This document shows positions 1 through 5,897 of a stretch of DNA of 7,735 nt, piece by piece. Origin of the DNA: VBAT01 sp036520835 (lineage in GTDB: Bacteria; Bacteroidota; Bacteroidia; Chitinophagales; Chitinophagaceae); assembly GCA_036520835.1 (NCBI GenBank), contig DATDIX010000076.1, positions 1 to 7,735 on the forward strand, given 5' to 3'. The notes below the pieces were generated by a model, which did no database searches, had not been told where the DNA came from, and was given only the letters and a program-made list of their open reading frames with translations. The translations under genes and the position numbers were made by a program. The first letter of the stretch is position 1; every line of letters starts with the position of its first letter.

Positions 1-74
1 GGTTCCTGAAATACACTCATATCACAACAGGTAAACAAGTCTTTGAAAAGGGCACCACAACGTTGATACGCTGA
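1..74 (+). CDS. C-terminal end of a T9SS type B cargo protein (partial, 5' end outside window)
   Basis: Frame 3 reads 23 codons (positions 3-71) and then TGA at 72-74. The peptide contains LKYTHITTGKQ and ends in KGTTTLIR. Aligned without gaps to the end of the next gene (LNYTHRDTRIK ... KGSTTLIR), 12 of the last 22 residues are identical, including the final TLIR. In the gliding-motility-associated (type B) C-terminal domain this segment is the last beta strand, which directs export through the type IX secretion system. The gene is therefore probably a second secreted or surface protein in tandem with the next one; everything upstream of the tail is outside the window. The roughly 100 bp to the next start holds a run of eight T (114-121), but I see no solid stem before it and no TAnnTTTG promoter, so co-transcription with the next gene is possible. 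Confidence 0.75.
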   Translation, partial: FLKYTHITTGKQVFEKGTTTLIR

Positions 75-175
75 TCCGTCAATAAGTACAGCTTGGAATT
101 GTTGACTCGTGGGTTTTTTTTCCGAAATTCGCAGATTCTGATTTTCTCCAATTACTACCGGCATAACGCTGATCT

Positions 176-3175
176 ATGAGCATTAAAAACACTGGTCTTT
201 TTTTGATCATACTCTTTTTGTCGGTAAAAGGGCAAGCACAACCCTGTACCACGCTTGGCCAGAATCCAAGTACCGCCTTCCCCGTCTGCGGCAACATTAC
301 ATTCACCCAGAACAATGTTCCTATTTGCGGGGGAACGCTCATCCCTACTACCTGCACCAACGGCACATATGCCGATGTAAATCCTTTTTGGTACCGGTTT
401 ACGTGTTTTACATCAGGCACATTGGGTTTTATCATTGACCCGATGAACAACAACGACGACTATGACTGGGCACTTTTTGATATTACAGGAAGAAACCCAA
501 ACGATATTTATACTACGCTATCATTAAATATTGCAGAGAACTGGTCGGCGACACCGGGCAATACTGGCGCAGCAAACAATACTAACGGGCTGAGGAATTG
601 TGCCGGCGGTTTTCCCAATTTCAATAGCCTATCCATGATCACAGCAGGCCGTGAATACTTATTACTGGTAAGTAACTGGAGCGCCTCACAACAGGGATAT
701 ACGCTGAATTTTACAGGAGGCACCGCCGTCATCAGCGATCCGCTGCTTCCGCTGATGCAAAGTGTTTCTGTGAATTGCTCCGGCACCCAATTGACCCTGC
801 GCTTCAATAAAAAAATCCGCTGTAACAGTCTTGCTGCAGACGGCAGTGACTTTACTGTTGCAGGCGCTACTGTTCTTTCAGCTACGGGTTTTGGGTGCAG
901 CAGCAGTTTTGATCTTGATTCTGTTTTGATCAATTTTTCTGCACCCCTTCCGCCGGGAAATTATACACTGACCATGGCGAACGGTACAGACGGGAACACT
1001 TTATTGGATAATTGCGGCACGGGTATACTTTCCGGGAGTACTATTCCATTTACCGTAAATGCACAAAGCTCTTTAACAATGGGAACGGTTTCACCGCCAC
1101 CCTGCACACCCGTTTCGCTTACCCTGGCATTTGCTGAACCGGTTATGTGCAATTCCATTGCTGCTAATGGCAGTGACTTTTTAATTACCGGCCCTGCTGC
1201 AGTGACCATTAGTTCTGCCACAGCAGTGAACTGTAATTCGAATGGCGAAACTGATTCCGTCACTTTGCAGCTCTCCGCTCCCATACTGGTTAGCGGCAAT
1301 TACCAGGTGCAGGTTGTCACCGGCACAGATGGTAATACGATTGCCGGTCAATGTAACCGGCAGGTAACAGCAGGCAGCACTACGCCATTCACCCTGGCGC
1401 CGCAACCTGCCATTGCCATGGGCACTGTTGCCCCGCCCCCGTGCACACCTGCTACGATTCTGTTAACTTTTGCAGAACCGGTCAACTGCAATTCGATCGC
1501 GGCTGACGGATCTGATTTTATCATTACCGGGTCATCTGCTGTTTCAATCATGTCTGCATCTGCAGCTAACTGTGTCAACGGAGAAACCACTGACATAACT
1601 ATTTTGCTCACTATGCCACTTTTGGTCAGCGGGAATTACCAGGTACAGGCAGTAACCGGCAGCGATGGTAATACACTTATCGGTCAATGTAACCGGCAGG
1701 TAACAGCAGGAAGCAATGCGGCATTTACGCTGGACCCGCAACCGCCTTTCCCGATGGGCACTGTTATACCACCAACCTGTTCGCCTTCTTCTATTGTTTT
1801 GGATTTCCCCGAATCCTTTGATTGTACTTCCATTTCAGCAGATGGAAGCGAATTTGTTATTACAGGTCCATCCGGAGTTACTGTTACAGGGGCCCAATGC
1901 AATACCAATCCCAATATCACGCAAATAATAATACAACTGTCAGCGCTCATTACTGTAAGCGGAACCTACCAGCTACAGGTAATGAACGGTACCGATGGAA
2001 ATACAATAAGAGGTAATTGCAACCGGTATATCACCGTTGGAGATTTTACCACATTCATCATACCCGATGCTCCGCCATCACTTATGGACAGTCTTGTACC
2101 TGTTGCCTGCTCTCCATCTTCGCTCAGGCTGATATTCGATGAACCCGTGCAATGTGCTTCTGTTGCTGCCGATGGAAGCGATTTCATAGTTACCGGCCAG
2201 GCTCCTGTTACCATCGTATCTGCAGGCCCTACCTGTAATGCCAGCGGGCTGATCACTCAAATAGATATACAGCTTTCTGCCCCCATTGTAGTGGGAGGAA
2301 ATTACCAGTTGCAATTGACCACGGGCAATGATGGTAATACATTGCTGAATGAGTGTTACCGGTCTACACCGGTTGCAGTATTGCCGTTTACCGTGAATGA
2401 TTCGGTTTCCGCAATATTCCAGCACCAGATCCAATATGATTGCGAAACGGATATCATTCAATTTTCGCATGACGGGCAGCATAATGTGAATCAATGGACA
2501 TGGACAATTAACGGAACCGCCGCCAGTTCTTTGCAGACATTTACACAAAGCTTCCCGGCTTCAAGCCAGAACCAGGTCCAGTTAACGGTATCGAATGGTG
2601 TATGCAGTGATACTTATTCAGAGAATATCATTTTGAATAATAAAGTGGTGGCTGCTTTTGACGGACCTGATATGGTATGCCCGGGAGATACCGCCAGTTT
2701 CAGCGATAACAGTACAGGGCAAATAGATACCTGGCAATGGAGTTTTGGCAATGGCAATACCAGTTCTTTACAAAACCCGCCTGCCCAGGTTTATCCCGCT
2801 ACGGGAACAGAAATGCTGTACACTGTTTCATTAACTGTAGGTAATAACAATGGTTGCCGCACATCTGCTACTCAAACAGTAAAAGTTTTTGCCAGTTGTA
2901 TCATTGCCGTACCCACGGCTTTTACACCAAACAATGATGGGTTGAATGATTTTCTCTACCCGTTAAATGCGATCAAAGCAGAAAACCTGGATTTCAAAGT
3001 GTTTAATCGTTGGGGCCAACTGGTATTTCAATCCAAAGACTGGACAAAGAAATGGGACGGAAAAGTAAACGGCATTCCGCAGACCACCAATGTTTATGTA
3101 TGGACACTTAATTATACGCACAGGGATACCAGGATAAAATATTCGCTGAAAGGATCCACTACGCTCATCAGGTAG
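176..3175 (+). CDS. Secreted multi-domain Ig-like/PKD repeat protein with T9SS type B sorting domain
   Basis: A 999-residue exported protein of unknown binding target. Residues 1-21 form a signal peptide: K4, hydrophobic core GLFLIILFLSV, likely cleavage after GQA so that Q22 is the first mature residue. Residues 22-185 form an N-terminal domain with six cysteines (24, 38, 51, 60, 77, 142) and an NPFWYRFTC motif, of a kind often found at the front of T9SS type B proteins. Residues 194-742 are five modules of 108-113 residues resembling SbsA/Big_5 Ig-like domains. Residues about 746-825 and 826-907 are two PKD-like domains, the second with WQWSFGNGN. Residues 909-999 are the type B sorting domain: PTAFTPNNDGLNDF, KVFNRWGQLVFQS, WDGK and terminal TLIR. 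By family knowledge, this tail takes the protein across the outer membrane after Sec export. The ATG at 176 follows an in-frame TGA (170-172) closely and gives a well-formed signal peptide. No catalytic domain is visible; adhesion or matrix structure is a guess. Confidence 0.93.
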   Translation: MSIKNTGLFLIILFLSVKGQAQPCTTLGQNPSTAFPVCGNITFTQNNVPICGGTLIPTTCTNGTYADVNPFWYRFTCFTSGTLGFIIDPMNNNDDYDWALFDITGRNPNDIYTTLSLNIAENWSATPGNTGAANNTNGLRNCAGGFPNFNSLSMITAGREYLLLVSNWSASQQGYTLNFTGGTAVISDPLLPLMQSVSVNCSGTQLTLRFNKKIRCNSLAADGSDFTVAGATVLSATGFGCSSSFDLDSVLINFSAPLPPGNYTLTMANGTDGNTLLDNCGTGILSGSTIPFTVNAQSSLTMGTVSPPPCTPVSLTLAFAEPVMCNSIAANGSDFLITGPAAVTISSATAVNCNSNGETDSVTLQLSAPILVSGNYQVQVVTGTDGNTIAGQCNRQVTAGSTTPFTLAPQPAIAMGTVAPPPCTPATILLTFAEPVNCNSIAADGSDFIITGSSAVSIMSASAANCVNGETTDITILLTMPLLVSGNYQVQAVTGSDGNTLIGQCNRQVTAGSNAAFTLDPQPPFPMGTVIPPTCSPSSIVLDFPESFDCTSISADGSEFVITGPSGVTVTGAQCNTNPNITQIIIQLSALITVSGTYQLQVMNGTDGNTIRGNCNRYITVGDFTTFIIPDAPPSLMDSLVPVACSPSSLRLIFDEPVQCASVAADGSDFIVTGQAPVTIVSAGPTCNASGLITQIDIQLSAPIVVGGNYQLQLTTGNDGNTLLNECYRSTPVAVLPFTVNDSVSAIFQHQIQYDCETDIIQFSHDGQHNVNQWTWTINGTAASSLQTFTQSFPASSQNQVQLTVSNGVCSDTYSENIILNNKVVAAFDGPDMVCPGDTASFSDNSTGQIDTWQWSFGNGNTSSLQNPPAQVYPATGTEMLYTVSLTVGNNNGCRTSATQTVKVFASCIIAVPTAFTPNNDGLNDFLYPLNAIKAENLDFKVFNRWGQLVFQSKDWTKKWDGKVNGIPQTTNVYVWTLNYTHRDTRIKYSLKGSTTLIR
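755..2401 (+). repeat. Five tandem Ig-like modules, each with four conserved cysteines
   Basis: Module starts can be set at residues 194, 302, 415, 527 and 637 (nt 755, 1079, 1418, 1754, 2084). Each carries a Cys close to its start, FxEPVxC or a variant, (A/N)DGS(D/E)F, a VSGNYQ-like strand and GxDGNT followed by a fourth Cys. The cysteines are C201/216/241/280, C310/325/353/393, C423/438/466/505, C535/550/575/615 and C645/660/687/727. Their spacing is nearly constant: 15, then 25-28, then 39-40 residues. This suggests two disulfides per module in an oxidising, extracellular setting. Modules 2 and 3 are visibly the closest pair. Module 4 has diverged most at the EPV motif (FPESFDC) and at the SAP motif (SALITVSG). 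Assignment to the Big_5-like fold is by motif resemblance only. Confidence 0.85.
1345..1710 (+). repeat. Pair of exact 30-bp direct repeats inside modules 2 and 3
   Basis: Positions 1345-1374 and 1681-1710 are identical over 30 bases (beginning cggtcaatgtaaccgg) and lie exactly 336 bp, or 112 codons, apart. Both encode GQCNRQVTAG. The match ends at synonymous or variable positions on either side. This is consistent with recent module duplication or gene conversion between neighbouring modules. Confidence 0.9.
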
Positions 3176-3285
3176 TTTAACGTTTAAAAGTTTAAGGTTC
3201 AAAAGGTTTCTTTTTACTGATAAATTCTTAAAGGAAACTTCGGTTTTTTTTGAACGTATCAACATTTAAACCTTAAACTTTAAAC
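3175..3285. repeat. Imperfect inverted repeat built from GTTTAA/TTAAAC units
   Basis: The left arm has three GTTTAA copies (3175, 3182, 3190). The right arm has three reverse-complement TTAAAC copies (3266, 3273, 3280), spaced exactly 7 bp. The best pairing is 3182-3203 with 3265-3285. Its core, gtttaaaagtttaaggtt against aaccttaaactttaaac, differs by a single extra A. About 60 bp lies between the arms and contains a terminator-like hairpin. The repeat fills the gap between the T9SS cargo gene and the guaB promoter. It could be a transcript-end structure or a dispersed intergenic repeat; no protein-coding content is seen in it. Confidence 0.7.
3231..3251 (+). terminator. UUCG-capped hairpin followed by eight T, terminator for the cargo gene
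   Basis: The sequence aaac-TTCG-gttt forms a short stem closed by a C-G pair on a stable UUCG tetraloop. Four Watson-Crick pairs are extended by G-U wobbles, and the T run at 3244-3251 serves both as the 3' side and as the U tract. It lies 56 bp past the TAG at 3173-3175, within the loop of the larger inverted repeat. The stem is short, so efficiency is uncertain. Confidence 0.5.
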
Positions 3286-3308
3286 CCTGTATAACGCATA
3301 AAAATCAT

Positions 3309-3340
3309 TTTGCCCATATATGCCCGTCCGCCTATCTTTG
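3309..3340 (+). promoter_or_regulatory. Bacteroidota-type promoter of guaB
   Basis: TTTG at 3309-3312 is followed by a 20-bp spacer and TATCTTTG at 3333-3340, an exact match to the Bacteroidota -33/-7 consensus (TTG, N17-23, TAnnTTTG). Transcription usually begins a few bases after the -7 element, here at about 3344, which is the A of the guaB ATG. The position also argues against starting guaB at the earlier in-frame ATG (3320), because that codon lies inside the promoter spacer. Confidence 0.75.
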
Positions 3341-3343
3341 CAC

Positions 3344-4837
3344 ATGGCAACAAGAAATACTCCCGCTACAAACAAATCCTCTAATTTTTTCGGTGAAGGT
3401 CTGACGTTCGATGATGTGCTGTTAATGCCCGGTTACAGCCAGGTATTGCCCCGCGATGTTGATATTTCCAGCAAACTCACCAAAGACATTACATTAAATG
3501 TTCCTCTGCTGTCCGCCGCTATGGATACTGTGACGGAAGCATCCCTGGCCATGGCGCTGGCCCGTGAAGGCGGCCTTGGCATCCTGCATAAGAATATGAC
3601 CATTGAGAAACAGGCAGAACAGGTACGTAAAGTAAAAAGAAGTGAAAGCGGTTTGATAATAGACCCCGTTACCCTGACTGCCGATGCCACTATCGGTGAT
3701 GCGCAACGCCTCATGCGGGAAAATAAGATCGGCGGTATCCCCATCGTTGATAAAAAAGGAAAACTGGTAGGCATCCTTACCAACCGTGATCTCCGGTTTG
3801 AAGATGATCCCAAACGGAAAGTGAGTGAGGTGATGACAAAAGAGAACCTTTATACCGCACCTGAAGGAACTGACCTGAAAAAGGCCGAACAATTATTCAA
3901 AAAAACAAAGGTGGAAAAACTGCCCATCATCAATAAAGAGGGAAAGCTGACGGGCCTGTTTACTTACAGTGATATTTTAAAACTGAAGAGCCATCCTAAT
4001 GCAGTGAAAGATGGATATGGAAGATTATTGGTAGGCGCCGGCGTAGGAATTACCAAAGACCTGCTGGATCGTGTGGCCGCATTGCAGCATGTAGGTGTTG
4101 ATGTCATTGCCCTGGATAGTGCACACGGGCACAGCAAAGGAGTGATCAATGCATTAAAAGATGTAAAAAAGAATTTCAGGAATATAAATGTGATAGCAGG
4201 TAATGTAGGCACTGCCGCAGGGGCCAAAGCATTGGCGGATGCAGGAGCGGATGCCGTAAAAGTGGGTATCGGTCCTGGTTCTATCTGTACAACAAGAATT
4301 GTAGCAGGCGCTGGTGTACCACAACTAACTGCGGTGATGGAAGCTTATTCAGTATTAAAACAAAGAAATATTCCATTGATCGCTGATGGAGGCATTCGCT
4401 ATACCGGTGATATGGTAAAAGCATTGGCTGCCGGCGCCAGTTGTGTGATGATGGGAAGCATATTTGCCGGGACCGAAGAAAGTCCAGGTGAAACGATCAT
4501 CTACGAAGGAAGAAAATTCAAAGAGTACCGCGGCATGGGATCTCTCGGCGCCATGGCTACCGGAAGCAGCGACCGTTATTTCCAGGATGTGGAGGATGAT
4601 GTAAAAAAATATGTGCCGGAAGGTATCGAAGGCCGTGTGGCTTATAAAGGAACATTAAGAGAAGTGGTGTATCAATATACAGGCGGTCTTCGTGCAGGTA
4701 TGGGTTATTGCGGGGCAAAAGATATGGCTGAATTAAGAAATGCCACATTTGTAAAGATCACCAATGCCGGTATGCGTGAAAGTCATGCACATGATATTGA
4801 GATCACCAAGGAAGCGCCGAATTACAGCAGGATGTAG
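3344..4837 (+). CDS. guaB: Inosine-5'-monophosphate dehydrogenase
   Basis: This cytosolic enzyme oxidises IMP to XMP with NAD+, the committed step of GMP synthesis. The protein is 497 residues from the ATG at 3344 (MATRNTPATNK), a normal family length. The N-terminal part has GLTFDDVLLMPGYS. Two CBS domains (about 100-155 and 163-218) form the regulatory Bateman module, which binds purine nucleotides in relatives. The barrel carries ALDSAHGHS (Asp258, NAD side), GIGPGSICTTR with catalytic Cys315, IADGGIR (Asp348, IMP phosphate/ribose side), and EYRGMGSLGAM. The mobile flap has the Arg411-Tyr412 dyad in SSDRYFQ. All key residues are present, so it should be active. A longer in-frame start at 3320 would add MPVRLSLH, but it overlaps the promoter and those residues are not typical of the family. 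No other purine gene is adjacent. The gene converges on a minus-strand tonB and shares a two-way terminator with it. Confidence 0.97.
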   Translation: MATRNTPATNKSSNFFGEGLTFDDVLLMPGYSQVLPRDVDISSKLTKDITLNVPLLSAAMDTVTEASLAMALAREGGLGILHKNMTIEKQAEQVRKVKRSESGLIIDPVTLTADATIGDAQRLMRENKIGGIPIVDKKGKLVGILTNRDLRFEDDPKRKVSEVMTKENLYTAPEGTDLKKAEQLFKKTKVEKLPIINKEGKLTGLFTYSDILKLKSHPNAVKDGYGRLLVGAGVGITKDLLDRVAALQHVGVDVIALDSAHGHSKGVINALKDVKKNFRNINVIAGNVGTAAGAKALADAGADAVKVGIGPGSICTTRIVAGAGVPQLTAVMEAYSVLKQRNIPLIADGGIRYTGDMVKALAAGASCVMMGSIFAGTEESPGETIIYEGRKFKEYRGMGSLGAMATGSSDRYFQDVEDDVKKYVPEGIEGRVAYKGTLREVVYQYTGGLRAGMGYCGAKDMAELRNATFVKITNAGMRESHAHDIEITKEAPNYSRM

Positions 4838-4900
4838 CAGACCGCAGTTATCGTCCTGTTATTCTCAAAGAATCATTTCCCTGCTATTACAGGTAAATTA

Positions 4901-4943
4901 AAAGAGTTTACAGGATACTTTATTTGTTTCCTGCAAACTCTTT
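4901..4943. terminator. Two-way hairpin terminator between guaB and the tonB-like gene
   Basis: The arms aaagagtttacagga (4901-4915) and tcctgcaaactcttt (4929-4943) pair over 15 positions with one A-C mismatch around a 13-nt loop. Each arm ends in CTTT on its own 3' side, so the structure can act in both directions although the U tracts are short. It lies 63 bp past the guaB stop and 31 bp past the end of the minus-strand tonB-like gene, as expected between convergent genes. Confidence 0.65.
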
Positions 4944-4974
4944 GACTAACGATCCGCTTCTGCTATGTTTTTTA

Positions 4975-5787
4975 TTACTCGGACACTACTTCAAAAGTGA
5001 TAGGCTGCATACGATACGCTTTTACATGACGGTCATATTGAAAAGCCGGCTCCCATCCATTTGCTTTTTTTAATACACGTATTGCTTCCTGCTCCATCCC
5101 GTATCCATGATTTGTTAACGCCTGGATATCGCTTACATTTCCATCGAGGTCAACTACAAACCGGATGACCACCTTATATCTTCCCTCAGGTGCCCCATTG
5201 TCAACGGGAATATTTGCATTAAGGTTCCTCAAAAGGAATTTCTCCCAGTTCCCTTTATATTTTGCATCCACCTGCACGACACTATGTATTTCAGGTTCTG
5301 TAACTTTTTTCTGCTCGATAATGTTGGCACCCTTGTCAAGATCCTTTGGCTCTGCGAGAAAATCATCATCAATTCCTTTCTGCGCAAACACGTCAATTTT
5401 AGAAGTCGCCAGGTCGTCCTGCGTTGGCGGAGGAGTATCTGCTTCCGTATCATCCACTACTACAGGTTGAGTAAATCTTTCTGTTTGCACCTGGGGAGGG
5501 TCCGCTTTTTTAGGCGGCTCGGGTAATGGTTCAGGTTTTTTCTCTTCCTGGTCAATGTTTGACAAGGTTACCTCTTTGTACTCAATGCGTCCCGGGGCTT
5601 TTGGCCTGAATGATTTAGCCATGGCGGCCCCGGTAAAAGCAAGCAGCGCAACAGCAAAAGTGAACAATAATGATTTTTTGATACGTTCGGGATAAGTGAC
5701 GCGGAGCTCATAAGCTCCGTACGCTTTGTTCCTGTCATCAAAGATGATGTCGAGCAAATTGGCTGAAAGGATTTGTTTTGGTTCCAT
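4975..5787 (-). CDS. TonB family energy transducer
   Basis: A 270-residue inner-membrane-anchored periplasmic protein. By family knowledge it passes energy from an ExbB-ExbD proton channel to TonB-dependent outer-membrane receptors. Residues 1-38 contain NLLDIIFDDRNKAYGAYELR, a stretch characteristic of Bacteroidota TonBs. The single membrane segment is about residues 39-57. Residues 82-122 form a linker rich in Pro, Lys and Glu (KKPEPLPEPPKKADPP), continuing as an acidic stretch to about 155. The C-terminal TonB domain spans about 176-268, with the strand YKVVIRFVVDLDGNVSD and the typical GYGMEQEAIRVLKKANGWEPA helix-strand motif. Length and layout are complete. No exbB, exbD or receptor gene is in the window, so its partner is unknown, and these genomes usually carry several TonB paralogues. 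It lies downstream of the DUF2339 gene on the same strand after 110 bp containing a possible terminator, so it is probably transcribed separately. No perfect TAnnTTTG is seen upstream. Confidence 0.92.
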   Translation of the reverse strand: MEPKQILSANLLDIIFDDRNKAYGAYELRVTYPERIKKSLLFTFAVALLAFTGAAMAKSFRPKAPGRIEYKEVTLSNIDQEEKKPEPLPEPPKKADPPQVQTERFTQPVVVDDTEADTPPPTQDDLATSKIDVFAQKGIDDDFLAEPKDLDKGANIIEQKKVTEPEIHSVVQVDAKYKGNWEKFLLRNLNANIPVDNGAPEGRYKVVIRFVVDLDGNVSDIQALTNHGYGMEQEAIRVLKKANGWEPAFQYDRHVKAYRMQPITFEVVSE

Positions 5788-5820
5788 GGCTTACATATTT
5801 TAACCATGAGACGGTGAGAG

Positions 5821-5865
5821 AAAAAATTTCCATAAAGAAATATTTTTTGTAAGAACGTATGGAAA
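5821..5865 (-). terminator. Possible terminator of the DUF2339 gene
   Basis: Read on the minus strand, tttccata (5865-5858) pairs perfectly with tatggaaa (5834-5827), and six T follow immediately (5826-5821). The loop is long, about 23 nt, and AT-rich, which weakens the call. It lies 32 bp past the stop of the DUF2339 gene and about 33 bp before the ATG of the tonB-like gene. It could equally form part of the tonB leader. Confidence 0.4.
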
Positions 5866-5897
5866 ATTCATGAACCAACATCGTAAACGGCAGAAAT

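Noticed and set aside
75..175. T8 run at 114-121 as a terminator for the upstream cargo gene
   Set aside because: Only a weak 5-bp stem (gtcaa/ttgac) can be drawn before it, and that is separated from the T run, so I do not call it.
176..247. Lipoprotein signal with Cys24 as lipidation site
   Set aside because: The residues before the Cys (QAQP) do not form a lipobox; a standard signal peptidase I site after GQA fits, and a T9SS sorting tail is present.
961..2256. Series of antisense open frames with similar ends (for example PAVTCRLH) along the repeat gene
   Set aside because: They are the reverse strand of the repeated modules; their mutual similarity follows from the repeats and they have no domain or start signal of their own.
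755..2401. Regular repeats that might suggest a CRISPR or other DNA-level array
   Set aside because: The period is about 330-340 bp, remains in frame and reads as one continuous protein with conserved motifs; no short repeat-spacer pattern exists.
3320..3343. Longer in-frame start for guaB adding eight residues
   Set aside because: The ATG lies in the spacer between the -33 and -7 promoter elements, so it would usually not be transcribed, and the added residues are not typical of IMP dehydrogenase.
5788..5897. tacgttct upstream of the tonB-like gene as a -7 element
   Set aside because: Only 6 of 8 positions of TAnnTTTG fit, and no well-spaced TTG partner is found on the minus strand.
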